The notes: generated by a model from the letters alone, not told the origin. A stretch of DNA of 64,000 bases from Roseateles_B sp041912595 (GCA_041912595.1 JAYRMR010000002.1:1-64000), one strand, 5' to 3'; shown: positions 7,839 through 16,416, counted from the stretch's first letter. Translations and numbers: made by a program.

Positions 7839-8879
7839 ATGCCCGCCGTTTCCTGGTCCGACCCCGCCCGCGCCGATGCGCTGCTCCACTGGCTGCGAGG
7901 CCTCGACCCGGCGCTCGGCCTGCGCCCCGACACCCTGCGCCCGGCCAGCCAGGACGCCAGCTCGCGCCGCTACCTGCGCCTGGACGGCGCGGGCGAGCGC
8001 AGCCTGGTGCTGATGGACGCCCCGCCCGCCAGCAACGACCTGCGCCCCTTCCTGCAGGTGGGCGCCCAGCTGCGCGAGGCCGGCCTGCATGCGCCGGCGG
8101 TCATCGCCAGCTCGACCGAGCTCGGCTTCATGCTGCTCGAGGACCTGGGCGACACGCCCTATCTGCAGGCCCTGCTCGCCGCCGAGCCCAAGGAGGCCGA
8201 CCGCCTGATGCGCGCCGCCATCGGGGCGCTGGTGCAGTGGCAGTCGCGGGCCGATGCCAGCCAGCTGCCGGTCTATGACGAGGCCTTCGTGCGCCGCGAG
8301 CTGCAGATCTTCGTCGACTGGTGCGTGCACAAGGAGCACGGCCGCGAGTGGACCGAGCAGCAGCAGGCCTGGTGGGAGATGAGCTGCAAGGCCCTGGTGC
8401 GCAACATGCTGGACCAGCCCTTCGTGGCCATGCACCGCGACTACATGGTGCGCAACCTGATGGTCTGCGAGCCGCTGCCCGGCATCCTGGACTTCCAGGA
8501 CACGGTGCGGGGCCCCATCTGCTATGACATCGCCTCGCTGCTGCGCGATGCCTTCATCTCCTGGGACGAGGAGCGCGAGCTGGACTGGGCGATCCGCTAC
8601 TGGGAGCAGGCCCGCCGCGCGGGCGTCCCCATCGGCGACGACTTCGGCGAGGTCTGGCGTCGCATCGAATGGTGCGGTCTGCAGCGCCACCTCAAGATCC
8701 TCGGCATCTTCTGCCGCCTCAAGCACCGCGACGGCAAGCCGCACTACGCCGAGGACCTGCCGCGCCTCTTCGCCTACGCCATCAAGGTCAGCACGCGCTA
8801 CATCGAGCTCTCGCCGCTGACGCATCTGCTGCAGGACCTGCGCGGCACCCTCGTGCAGGACGGCTTCAGCCTGCGCTGA
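7839..8879 (+). CDS. amgK: aminoglycoside-phosphotransferase-fold kinase, AmgK-like (N-acetylmuramate/N-acetylglucosamine anomeric kinase)
   Basis: Predicted cytoplasmic sugar kinase of the peptidoglycan recycling route that phosphorylates MurNAc/GlcNAc at C1 before MurU makes the UDP-sugar. The 346-aa protein has the APH fold: N-lobe SSRRYLRL, the catalytic loop HRDYMVRN (about residues 199-206) and the metal-binding ILDFQD (about 216). The divergent position next to lptD matches the known lptD/amgK layout in Pseudomonas and many Burkholderiales. In those genomes murU usually follows directly; here the next gene is an opposing LysR regulator, so murU must lie elsewhere or be missing. The general kinase call is firm; the specific AmgK assignment rests on the neighbourhood and overall similarity. 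Confidence 0.85.
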   Translation: MPAVSWSDPARADALLHWLRGLDPALGLRPDTLRPASQDASSRRYLRLDGAGERSLVLMDAPPASNDLRPFLQVGAQLREAGLHAPAVIASSTELGFMLLEDLGDTPYLQALLAAEPKEADRLMRAAIGALVQWQSRADASQLPVYDEAFVRRELQIFVDWCVHKEHGREWTEQQQAWWEMSCKALVRNMLDQPFVAMHRDYMVRNLMVCEPLPGILDFQDTVRGPICYDIASLLRDAFISWDEERELDWAIRYWEQARRAGVPIGDDFGEVWRRIEWCGLQRHLKILGIFCRLKHRDGKPHYAEDLPRLFAYAIKVSTRYIELSPLTHLLQDLRGTLVQDGFSLR

Positions 8880-8939
8880 GCCGGCCGCAAGCCGGCGCCT
8901 GATTCAGGTGCTCGCTCGGGTGCTCGCTCAGGGGCACGT

Positions 8940-9890
8940 TCAGCGCGTCGCGCAACCCGCGGCCTCCAGCCACGGGTCGTGGTCCTGGCCACCGAAGATG
9001 CTCACGAGAAAGTCCAGGAACACCCGCGTGCGGGCCGGCACGAACTTGCGCGAGGGCATCGCCGCCCAGATGTCGTAGCTCTGCATGCGCCACTGCGGCA
9101 GCACGCGCTCCAGGGCATGCTCCATCAGGGCGTCCTCGATCATGAAGGACGGCAGCGCCGCGATGCCCAGGCCGTGCAGCGCCGCGGCGTAGTTGGTGTC
9201 GTTGTGGCCGGTGGTCAGCACGCCGCGCCGGCATTCGCCCTCGATGCGCTCGTCCGGCGCGCCGTCCTGGCCGCGGCGCATGAAGACGATGCCGCGCTGC
9301 TGGATCGCCATCGGCGGGACCAGCACGTCGAACTGCGGCAGCTCCTGCGGATGCTGGGGCCGGCCGCGCCGCTGCAGGAACTCCGGCGCCGCGCACAGGA
9401 TCACCTCCGTGCGGGCCAGGCGTCGCGCCACGAAGTCGCCCTGCAGCGGCTCCTTGGTGCTGAGGATGCTGATGTCGAAGGCCTCGTCGATCTGCGTCAC
9501 CGGCCCCGGCGAATGCAGCTCGATCGTCACGTGCGGATACTGCTGGTGGAAGCGCGCCAGATGCTTGGCCAGCTGGTGCACGGCAATGGCCGGCGGCACC
9601 AGCACGCGCACGTGGCCGCGCGCCTCGTGCGTGGCGGACTGCACCAGCGCCTGGGCGTCCTCCAGCTCCATCAGCACGCGGCGGCAGCGCTCGAGGTAGG
9701 CCTCGCCCACCTCGGTGAGCGCCAGGCGGCGCGTGGTGCGGTTCAGCAGGCGCGCCCCGAGGTGCTCCTCCAGCTCGGCCACGAGGCGCGTCACCACGGC
9801 CGGCGCGAGGTCCAGCGCTCGCGCGGCGCCGGCAAAGCTGCCCTCGTCGATCACCCGGGCAAACACGCGCATCGCCTTGAGCTGGTCCAT
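8940..9890 (-). CDS. LysR-family transcriptional regulator
   Basis: The 316-aa protein has an N-terminal winged helix-turn-helix (MDQLKAMRVFARVIDEGSFA then AAARALDLAPAVVTRLVAELE-type, residues 1-60), a linker helix, and a two-lobed effector domain beginning near GHVRVLVPPA. It belongs to the CrgA/DsdC-like subset that contains LLNRTTRRLALTE. Target and ligand are unknown. It lies between the amgK-like gene (convergent) and rpoN (same strand, 49 nt downstream of the rpoN stop), so it is not divergent from an obvious target. A CAAGACCTGACCCC motif sits just ahead of it, at 9912-9925. Confidence 0.93.
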   Translation of the reverse strand: MDQLKAMRVFARVIDEGSFAGAARALDLAPAVVTRLVAELEEHLGARLLNRTTRRLALTEVGEAYLERCRRVLMELEDAQALVQSATHEARGHVRVLVPPAIAVHQLAKHLARFHQQYPHVTIELHSPGPVTQIDEAFDISILSTKEPLQGDFVARRLARTEVILCAAPEFLQRRGRPQHPQELPQFDVLVPPMAIQQRGIVFMRRGQDGAPDERIEGECRRGVLTTGHNDTNYAAALHGLGIAALPSFMIEDALMEHALERVLPQWRMQSYDIWAAMPSRKFVPARTRVFLDFLVSIFGGQDHDPWLEAAGCATR

Positions 9891-9911
9891 GGGGCAGGTC
9901 TCCGTGCGGCG

Positions 9912-9925
9912 GGGGTCAGGTCTTG
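9912..9925 (-). repeat. CAAGACCTGACCCC intergenic motif, copy 1
   Basis: A perfect 14-base copy on the minus strand between the rpoN stop and the LysR start. Other perfect copies lie at 17870, 55760 and 57869, each 15-55 nt after a stop codon. Confidence 0.6.
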
Positions 9926-9939
9926 CGCGGCCGGGCGGC

Positions 9940-11478
9940 TCAGGCCTTGCGCAGGTTCGCCGGCGCGATCTTCAGCGCCTCGCGGTACTTGGCCACCGTG
10001 CGCCGCGCCACCTGGATGCCCTGCTCCTCCAGCATGCTGGCCAGGGCGCTGTCGGACAGCGGCTTCTTCGCGTCCTCCGCCGCCACGAACTGCTTGATCA
10101 GCGCCCGCACGGCCGTGCTCGAGGCATTGCCGCCGGTCTCGGTGGCGAGGCCCGAGCCGAAGAAGTACTTGAGCTCGAAGGTGCCCCAGGGCGTGGCCAT
10201 GTACTTGGCCGTCGTCACGCGGGAGATGGTGGACTCGTGCAGGCTCAGCTCGTCGGCGATCTCGCGCAGCACGAGCGGCTTCATGGCCAGCTCGCCGTGC
10301 GTGAAGAAGCCCTTCTGGCGCTCCACGATGGCCTCGGACACCCGCAGGATGGTGTCGAAGCGCTGCTGGATGTTCTTGATGAACCAGCGCGCCTCCTGCA
10401 GCTGCCCGCCCAGCGGCGAATTGGTCACGCCGCCGCGCGTCTGGCGCAGGGCCTGGGCGTAGAGCTCGTTGATGCGCAGCTTCGGCGCGACCTCCGGGTT
10501 GATCATCACCCGGAAGCCGCGGCCCGACTTCTGCACGATGACATCGGGGATCACGGCCTGCGCCACATTGCGCACGAAGGGGCGGCCCGGCTTGGGCTCC
10601 AGGCGGGCGATCAGGGCCTGGGCCTCGCGCAGCAGGGGCTCGTCGGCGCCGGTGAGGGCGCCCAGGCGGCGGAGGTCGCGCCGCGCGAGCAGCTCCAGAT
10701 GCTGCTTGCAGATCAGGATGGCGACGGCCTGCACCTGGCTGCGCGGCATCGCCCGCAGCTGCAGCACGAGGCACTCCGCCAGGTCGCGCGCGCCCACGCC
10801 GGCCGGCTCCAGGCTCTGCAGCCACTTGAGCGCACAGCGCAGGCGGTCCAGCAATTCCTCCTGCACCTCGGCATCGCCGTCCGGGTTCAGGCTGGCGGCG
10901 ATCTCGTCCAGCGGATCCTCGAGATAGCCGTCGTCGTTCAGGGACTCGATCAGCACGAGCAGCGCCGCACGGTCGAGCTCGCTGAGGCTCATGCCCGCCA
11001 TCTGCGCCTGCAGATGCTCCTGCAGGCTGATGCTGCCGGCATCGGTGTCGGCGCGGTCCTCGCCGTCGTCGCTGCCGCTGCCACTGCTGCTGCCGGGCAT
11101 CTCGCGGATGCCGTCGAAGTCGTCGCCCTCGGTGCCGTTCTCCCAGTCCTCGCGCTCGGTGGTGCCGAAGTCCTCGGCGCGCATCTCGGCCTGGGCCTCA
11201 CCGGCGTCGCTGCCGGCGGCGCCGGTGTCAGCGCCACCGCCGTCGTCGCCGCCGCCTTCGTCCCCGCCGCTGCCGGCCGGCATCTGCAGCTCGGCGCGCG
11301 GCGGTTCCTGGCGGGTCTCGAAGTCCTCCTCGGTCTCGAGCAGCGGGTTCTGCGCCAGCATCTGCTCGACTTCCTGGTTCAGCTCCAGCGTCGACAGCTG
11401 CAGCAGGCGGATGCTCTGCTGCAGCTGCGGCGTCAGCGAGAGATGCTGCGAGAGGCGGACCTGCAACGAGGGCTTCAT
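9940..11478 (-). CDS. rpoN: RNA polymerase sigma-54 factor RpoN
   Basis: Alternative sigma factor that recognises -24/-12 promoters and needs an AAA+ activator to open DNA. Region I is clear (MKPSLQVRLSQHLSLTPQLQ, then QSIRLLQLSTLELNQE). It is followed by an unusually long acidic, Gly/Ser/Asp-rich region II (about residues 52-150), the core-binding domain, and the C-terminal DNA-binding domain ending with the RpoN box ARRTVAKYREAL. The protein has 512 aa. It follows lptB by 12 nt in the usual lptA-lptB-rpoN order. A partner NtrC-family activator and a likely sigma-54 promoter are encoded in the same window (62.0 and 55.9 kb). Confidence 0.97.
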   Translation of the reverse strand: MKPSLQVRLSQHLSLTPQLQQSIRLLQLSTLELNQEVEQMLAQNPLLETEEDFETRQEPPRAELQMPAGSGGDEGGGDDGGGADTGAAGSDAGEAQAEMRAEDFGTTEREDWENGTEGDDFDGIREMPGSSSGSGSDDGEDRADTDAGSISLQEHLQAQMAGMSLSELDRAALLVLIESLNDDGYLEDPLDEIAASLNPDGDAEVQEELLDRLRCALKWLQSLEPAGVGARDLAECLVLQLRAMPRSQVQAVAILICKQHLELLARRDLRRLGALTGADEPLLREAQALIARLEPKPGRPFVRNVAQAVIPDVIVQKSGRGFRVMINPEVAPKLRINELYAQALRQTRGGVTNSPLGGQLQEARWFIKNIQQRFDTILRVSEAIVERQKGFFTHGELAMKPLVLREIADELSLHESTISRVTTAKYMATPWGTFELKYFFGSGLATETGGNASSTAVRALIKQFVAAEDAKKPLSDSALASMLEEQGIQVARRTVAKYREALKIAPANLRKA

Positions 11479-11490
11479 CGGGAGACGCCC

Positions 11491-12264
11491 TTACATGCGG
11501 AAGTGTTCGCCCAGGTAGACCTTGCGGACCTCGGGGTTCCGGACGATCTCGTCCGGCTGCCCCTCGGCCAGCACGCGGCCCTCGCTGATGATGTAGGCGC
11601 GATCACAGATGCCCAGCGTCTCGCGAACGTTGTGGTCGGTGATCAGCACGCCGATGCCGCGGGCCTTGAGGAAGCCGATGATGCGCTGGATCTCCAGCAC
11701 CGCGATCGGGTCCACGCCCGCGAAGGGCTCGTCCAGCAGGATGAAGCGTGGCTGCGTGGCCAGGGCGCGGGCGATCTCGACGCGGCGGCGCTCGCCGCCC
11801 GAGAGGGCCGGGGCCGGGCTGTCGCGCAGCTTCTCGATGCTGAGGTCGGCCAGCAAGCTCTCCAGCAGCTCGTTCACGCGTGCCACGGGCCAGGGCTTGC
11901 CCTGCTCGTCCTGCTGCAGCTCCAGCACGGCGCGGATGTTCTCCTCGACGCTGAGCTTGCGGAAGATCGAGGCCTCCTGCGGCAGGTAGCTCAGGCCCAG
12001 GCGCGAACGCTGGTGGATGGGCAGGCGCTGCACGGGCTGGCCGTCGATGCGGATCTCGCCGGCATCGGCGCGCACGAGGCCCACGATCATGTAGAAGCTG
12101 GTGGTCTTGCCGGCGCCGTTGGGGCCCAGCAGGCCCACGACCTCGCCGCTGTTCACGGCCAGGTGCACGTCCTTCACCACCTTGCGCACGCCGTAGCTCT
12201 TCTGCAGGCCTTCGGCCTCCAGGCGGCTGGGCGGCCCGGCTTCCAGGGCGGGGCGCTGGTTCAT
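11491..12264 (-). CDS. lptB: LPS export ABC transporter ATPase LptB
   Basis: Cytoplasmic ATPase that powers LptFG extraction of lipopolysaccharide from the inner membrane. The 257 aa include Walker A GPNGAGKTTSFYM, the Q-loop YLPQEASIF, the ABC signature LSGGERRRVEIARAL, Walker B FILLDEPFAGVDP and the switch His in LITDHNVRET. The start overlaps the lptA stop by 4 nt (ATGA), indicating translational coupling, and rpoN follows. Confidence 0.97.
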   Translation of the reverse strand: MNQRPALEAGPPSRLEAEGLQKSYGVRKVVKDVHLAVNSGEVVGLLGPNGAGKTTSFYMIVGLVRADAGEIRIDGQPVQRLPIHQRSRLGLSYLPQEASIFRKLSVEENIRAVLELQQDEQGKPWPVARVNELLESLLADLSIEKLRDSPAPALSGGERRRVEIARALATQPRFILLDEPFAGVDPIAVLEIQRIIGFLKARGIGVLITDHNVRETLGICDRAYIISEGRVLAEGQPDEIVRNPEVRKVYLGEHFRM

Positions 12265-12896
12265 GGCGTCTTGCGGGGAGGTTGCAGGGCCGGGCTCGGC
12301 TGCAGTTGCAGCGTCGGGGCCGATGCCGCCGGCGCGGGCGCCGAGGCGCTGCCGCGCGGGCTCATCACGAGGCGGACCCGGCCGTTGGGCTGCAGGGCGC
12401 CCTGCCCGCCCTCGACGCCGAAGACCTCGGTGCGGTTGTCATAGACGATCACGGCACCGCTCACCTCGTCGACCACCACGGTGCCCCGCATGCGGCGCAC
12501 CACGGCATTGCCGATGAAGCGGATGGTGTCGGCGCGGCCGTCGTATTCGAGCTGGTCGGCGTAGCCCTGGATGGATTCGCCCGGCACGTCGCGGTCCTGG
12601 CGGAAGCTGACCGGCTTGCCGGTCTCGCCCTGGGCGTAGGCCAGGACGAAGCCGTCGGCGCCTTGCTGGATGTCCATGCGCTCGGCCTTGAGCTGCATGC
12701 TGCCGCGGCTGAGGATGACGTTGCCGTTGAGCTCGCTGCGCTGGCGGACCACGTCCACCCGGCCGTTCTTGTCGGCGCTGACGTTCACGGGCTTGTTGGC
12801 ATCGTCCCGGGCCGCATGCGCGGGGGACATGCCGATCAGGCCTGCCGCAAGGGGCAGGCACAGCAGGGCAGGGGCTCGCAGGCCGGTGGCAGTCAT
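12261..12896 (-). CDS. lptA: lipopolysaccharide transport periplasmic protein LptA
   Basis: Periplasmic beta-jellyroll bridge protein that carries LPS from LptC to LptD. I start at 12896, which gives the signal peptide MTATGLRAPALLCLPLAAGL ending SPAHA, followed by the OstA domain (KPVNVSADKNGRVDVVRQRS, GNVILSRGSMQLKAERMD, YDGRADTIRFIGNAVVRR). The C-terminus carries a low-complexity Ala/Pro/Ser tail. No ribosome-binding site is obvious. lptC, and the kdsC/kdsD genes that usually precede lptA in betaproteobacteria, are not upstream; dsbA is. Confidence 0.94.
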   Translation of the reverse strand: MTATGLRAPALLCLPLAAGLIGMSPAHAARDDANKPVNVSADKNGRVDVVRQRSELNGNVILSRGSMQLKAERMDIQQGADGFVLAYAQGETGKPVSFRQDRDVPGESIQGYADQLEYDGRADTIRFIGNAVVRRMRGTVVVDEVSGAVIVYDNRTEVFGVEGGQGALQPNGRVRLVMSPRGSASAPAPAASAPTLQLQPSPALQPPRKTP

Positions 12897-12972
12897 ACAG
12901 CGCTCGGACAAAAGTTCAGGATGCCCGGCCCCGGCAGGACGACACCCGGAGGGGTCGCACACAACGCACACA

Positions 12973-12988
12973 AGGCACGGTTCTTGCA
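12973..12988 (+). promoter_or_regulatory. sigma-54-like -24/-12 sequence facing away from lptA
   Basis: AGGCACGGTTCTTGCA matches the consensus TGGCACG-N4-TTGC(A/T) except for the first T, with the correct GG to GC spacing. It points rightwards into DNA antisense to dsbA, where no plus-strand gene begins until 16417. It may be a chance match or may drive a non-coding RNA. Confidence 0.3.
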
Positions 12989-13100
12989 GACCATTCTGCC
13001 ACGAGGACGCCCCGCCCCGGGGGCTCCCGTCGCCCCCGCGGCCGGGGGCCTGACAGCCGTTCGCGTGTCGGCCAGCCGTCGCGGCCGGCCGGTGCCGGAA

Positions 13101-13778
13101 TCAGGCGCCCTGGCGGGCCCGCTTGATGAGGATCTCCATCACGGCGAGGGCGCGCAGGCCGCTCTGCTCCTCATCGATGCGGGCGCCGCCGGCGGCCATG
13201 GCCGGCGAGGTCAGGTAGCGGCCGGCGATGCCGATCGAGGGCACGCCATCGATGCGGAAGGCCTCGGCCAGCCGGTCGGCCTGGCTGCACTTGGTGCCGA
13301 TGCCCATGGAGCCGAAGGTGTCCTTGAACTTGGCCGCGTCGACGCCCTGCTTGGCCAGGAAGGCGGCCATGGCGTCCAGCTCGTCCAGGCGCTGGCCCTG
13401 ACGGTGGATGGCGTCGAAGATCTTCGACCGGACCTCGGCTTCCTTGCCCATCACCTCGAGCGCGAAGAAGGTGCGCTGGTGCACGCGCATGTTCGGTCGG
13501 AACAGCACGTGGGACTTGCGGAAGACCACATCGGCCGGCAGCTGCTGCGTGAAGGCGGACAGCGCCGGCTCGAACACGTAGCAGTGCGGGCAGCCGTACC
13601 AGAAGAACTCCACCACCTCGACCTTGCCGGGCGTGGTGGGCAGCGGCTGCTGGAGCTTCTGGTAGTGGCGGCCTTCCACCGGCCCGCCCTGGGCATGGGT
13701 CAGCGAAGGCAGGCTCAGCGCGGCGAGGCCGGCGCTTGCGGCGGCAGCGGCAGTGAAGTCACGACGGTTGATGCTCAT
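13101..13778 (-). CDS. dsbA: thiol:disulfide interchange protein DsbA
   Basis: Periplasmic oxidase that introduces disulfide bonds into secreted proteins. It has the thioredoxin-fold active site FFWYGCPHCYVFEP (CPHC near residues 62-65) and the cis-Pro loop DGVPSIGIAGRYL. The N-terminus MSINRRDFTAAAAASAGLAA has a twin-arginine-like RRDF motif, so export by Tat is possible although Sec is usual for DsbA. It sits between the SPOR gene and lptA on the minus strand, a layout often seen in Burkholderiales (argS-SPOR-dsbA). LptD, encoded nearby, is a known client of the Dsb system. Confidence 0.93.
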   Translation of the reverse strand: MSINRRDFTAAAAASAGLAALSLPSLTHAQGGPVEGRHYQKLQQPLPTTPGKVEVVEFFWYGCPHCYVFEPALSAFTQQLPADVVFRKSHVLFRPNMRVHQRTFFALEVMGKEAEVRSKIFDAIHRQGQRLDELDAMAAFLAKQGVDAAKFKDTFGSMGIGTKCSQADRLAEAFRIDGVPSIGIAGRYLTSPAMAAGGARIDEEQSGLRALAVMEILIKRARQGA

Positions 13779-13809
13779 GGCAGTCTCCTGGATACGGGTG
13801 GCAGAAGGA

Positions 13810-14481
13810 TCAGCGCTGGACCAGGGCCAGATTGGCCTCCAGCCCCGCCGCCTCGACCTTGCCGCGCTGGGCTTCGGCCTCGGCGCGGCTGTCCATCGGG
13901 CCGATGCGCACGCGGTAGACGGTGCGGCCCGACTGTTCTTTCTCGTAGACCTTGGACGTGAAGCCCAGCATCGCCAGCTTGGCGCGCTGCGTCTCGGCGT
14001 CCTCGGCCTTCAGGAAGGCACCGACCTGCACGAAGAACAGGTTGGCACCGTCGCCGGGCTTCTCGGCGGCCTTCTCGGCCGTCTTCTCGGCGACCTTCTC
14101 CATGACCTTGTCGACGGACTTGTCTGCCGCCTTCTCAGGCGCCTTCTCGGGGGCCTTCTCCGTGGCCTTGTCGGCGACCTTGTCCGCCGGCTTCTCGGCC
14201 GGCTTCGCGGCCTCCTGGGGCGCCGAGGCGGGGCTCAGCACGCCGCTGGCGCTGCGGGCGGCCTTGCCGGCCAGCGGGGCGTTCGGGTCCCAGTTCTTGT
14301 TGCGGGCCGCCTCCTCGGCGTCCTGCTCGGCCGTGCGCTGAGGCACCTTGTTCACGAAGGGAATGGGCACCTTGGTGATGTAGAGCGCCACGCCCAGCGC
14401 GACCGCCAGGCCCAGCAGCAGGCCCACGATCATCCCCAGGACAAAACCACCGCGCTGCTTGCCAGCTTCAGCCTTGCTCAT
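13810..14481 (-). CDS. SPOR-domain, FtsN-like inner-membrane protein
   Basis: A single N-terminal membrane anchor (GFVLGMIVGLLLGLAVALGV, residues about 12-31) is followed by a long charged Lys/Glu/Ala/Pro linker made of degenerate AEKxADKxxEKAPEK units (residues about 85-145). A C-terminal SPOR domain (NLFFVQVGAFLKAEDAE to YRVRIGPMDSRAEAE) would bind denuded septal peptidoglycan. This is the FtsN architecture, which suggests a role in cell division, but in betaproteobacteria such argS-linked proteins are usually annotated only as SPOR proteins. It is 31 nt upstream of dsbA and 83 nt downstream of argS. Confidence 0.88.
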   Translation of the reverse strand: MSKAEAGKQRGGFVLGMIVGLLLGLAVALGVALYITKVPIPFVNKVPQRTAEQDAEEAARNKNWDPNAPLAGKAARSASGVLSPASAPQEAAKPAEKPADKVADKATEKAPEKAPEKAADKSVDKVMEKVAEKTAEKAAEKPGDGANLFFVQVGAFLKAEDAETQRAKLAMLGFTSKVYEKEQSGRTVYRVRIGPMDSRAEAEAQRGKVEAAGLEANLALVQR

Positions 14482-14564
14482 GCCATCTCCATGCTCGCGG
14501 CCCCACCGGGGGCCGACCCTTCAACGCGGCGGATTCTAGGCTCGCCGACAGGTTCGGAAAGCCG

Positions 14565-16265
14565 TCAGGCCAGCGCCTCGCGCGCCATGACGTCGGGGGC
14601 GCTGACACCCAGCACGGCCAGCGCATTGCGGATGACCTGGCGGGTGGCGGCCAGCAGGGCCACGCGGGCGCGCGTCAGCTCGGGCGCCTGGTCCAGCACC
14701 CGCTCGGCGGCGTAGTAGCTGTGATAGGCCCCGGAGAGGTCGCGCAGGTAGAAGGCCACATCGTGCGGGGCCAGGTCTTGCGCGGCGCTCGTGAGCATGC
14801 GCGGGAAGTCTGCCAGCTTGAGCATCAGGGCGGCCTCGGTGGGGGCCGTCAGCAGGCTCAGGTCGGCACCGGCCAGACCGGCTTCGTCACCGCCCTGCTC
14901 CGCCCACTTGCGGATCACCGAGCAGATGCGCGCATGGGCGTACTGCACGTAGAACACGGGGTTCTCGTCGTTCTGCTTGAGGGCCAGGTCGACGTCGAAA
15001 GTGAACTCGGTGTCGGCCTTGCGGCTGATCAGGAAGAAGCGCACGGCGTCGCGGCTGGTCCAGTCGATCAGGTCGCGAAGCGTCACGTAGGAGCCGGCAC
15101 GCTTGGAGATCTTGACCTCCTCGCCGCCCTTCATCACCGTGACCATCTTGTGCAGCACATAGTCGGGGAAGCCCTGGGGGATGCCCACATCGGCCGCCTG
15201 CAGGCCGCCGCGCACACGGGCGATGGTGCCGTGGTGGTCGGTGCCCTGCACGTTGATGCACTTGGTGTAGCCGCGCTGGAACTTGTTGATGTGGTAGGCC
15301 ACATCGGGCACGAAATAGGTGTAGCCGCCCTCGGACTTGCGCATCACGCGGTCCTTGTCGTCGCCATAGTCCGTGGTGCGCAGCCACAGCGCGCCGCCCT
15401 CCTCGAAGGTCTTGCCCTGCTCGATCAGCCGCTGGACGGTCGTCTCGACGGCATTCGAGGTGTAGAGGCTCGACTCCAGGAAGTAGTTGTCGAACTTGAG
15501 GCCGAAGGCCTGCAGGTCCAGGTCCTGCTCGTGGCGCAGATAGGCCACGGCGAACTGGCGGATGCCGTCCAGGTCGTTCACGTCGCCGGTCGCGGTGAAC
15601 TCGCGGTCATCGGCCTTGACGGTCTTCTTCGCGGCGAAGTCGTCGGCGATGTCCTGGATGTAGTCGCCGTTGTAGGCGGCCTCGGGCCAGCCGTCCATGC
15701 CGGGCTTCAGGCCTTGCAGACGCTTCTGGGTGGAGTCGGCCAGCGTGGCGATCTGCACGCCGGCGTCGTTGTAGTAGAACTCGCGCGTCACCGCCCAGCC
15801 CTGGGTGGCGAAGAGGCTGCACAGGGCGTCGCCCAGGGCGGCCTGGCGTGCATGGCCCACGTGCAGGGGGCCGGTGGGGTTGGCGGAGACGAACTCCACC
15901 ATCACCGACTGCCCGTTGGACGGCTGCACGCCGAACTGCCCGGCGCCGGACAGCACCTCGGCCACGACGGCCTGCTTGGCGGCGTCCTTCAGGCGGATGT
16001 TGATGAAGCCGGGGCCGGCGATCTCCATGCCCGCCACCCATCGCTGGAAGGCCGGCGTGGCCTGCAGCGCCTCGATCAGCGCCTGGGCCAGCTCGCGGGG
16101 GTTCTTCTTGAGCGGTCGGGCCAGCTGCATGGCGGCCGTGCAGGCGTAATCGCCGTGGCTCGCCTGCTTGGGCGATTCGAAGGCCGGGGCCAGCGTGGCC
16201 TCGGGGCTGATGGAGTGGATGGCCTCGCCCAGGGCGGCGAGCAGTTCCTGCTTGGCTTGGATCAT
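14565..16265 (-). CDS. argS: arginyl-tRNA synthetase
   Basis: Class I aminoacyl-tRNA synthetase charging tRNA-Arg. The 566 aa show the N-terminal ArgRS additional domain, the HIGH-type motif in NPTGPLHVGHARQAALGD, the KMSK-like region EVKISKRAGSYVTLRDL, and the C-terminal anticodon-binding DALR-type helices. It is the first gene of the minus-strand argS-SPOR-dsbA group and is divergent from the kinase gene at 16417, with 151 bp between the starts. Confidence 0.97.
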   Translation of the reverse strand: MIQAKQELLAALGEAIHSISPEATLAPAFESPKQASHGDYACTAAMQLARPLKKNPRELAQALIEALQATPAFQRWVAGMEIAGPGFINIRLKDAAKQAVVAEVLSGAGQFGVQPSNGQSVMVEFVSANPTGPLHVGHARQAALGDALCSLFATQGWAVTREFYYNDAGVQIATLADSTQKRLQGLKPGMDGWPEAAYNGDYIQDIADDFAAKKTVKADDREFTATGDVNDLDGIRQFAVAYLRHEQDLDLQAFGLKFDNYFLESSLYTSNAVETTVQRLIEQGKTFEEGGALWLRTTDYGDDKDRVMRKSEGGYTYFVPDVAYHINKFQRGYTKCINVQGTDHHGTIARVRGGLQAADVGIPQGFPDYVLHKMVTVMKGGEEVKISKRAGSYVTLRDLIDWTSRDAVRFFLISRKADTEFTFDVDLALKQNDENPVFYVQYAHARICSVIRKWAEQGGDEAGLAGADLSLLTAPTEAALMLKLADFPRMLTSAAQDLAPHDVAFYLRDLSGAYHSYYAAERVLDQAPELTRARVALLAATRQVIRNALAVLGVSAPDVMAREALA

Positions 16266-16416
16266 GGGGGCGATTCTACGAAACCCCCCGGCCCCGGGAC
16301 CGCGCGCCGGGCTTCGCCCGCCCCTGTGCCATCACGGAACAGCTGTTGCCGGCCGCTGTTACCGGCTGTTCACGGTCTTGCCTCGCCTGGGGGGCTGGGG
16401 CAGGATACGTGCCGAC

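Noticed and set aside
7710..8825. 372-codon N-terminal extension of lptD
   Set aside because: It lies exactly antisense to the amgK-like gene with its clear kinase motifs, and the LptD signal peptide begins near 7622-7709.
8881..8935. Tandem GGTGCTCGCTC copies and a GCCGGC stem after the amgK-like gene
   Set aside because: The stem is only 6 bp without a T-run, and the repeat has just two units, so I do not call a terminator or a repeat family.
14085..14210. Repeated GGCCTTCTC/GACCTTGTC pattern resembling a minisatellite or CRISPR
   Set aside because: It is in-frame coding sequence for the Lys/Glu/Ala linker of the SPOR protein; spacing is irregular and there are no unique spacers.
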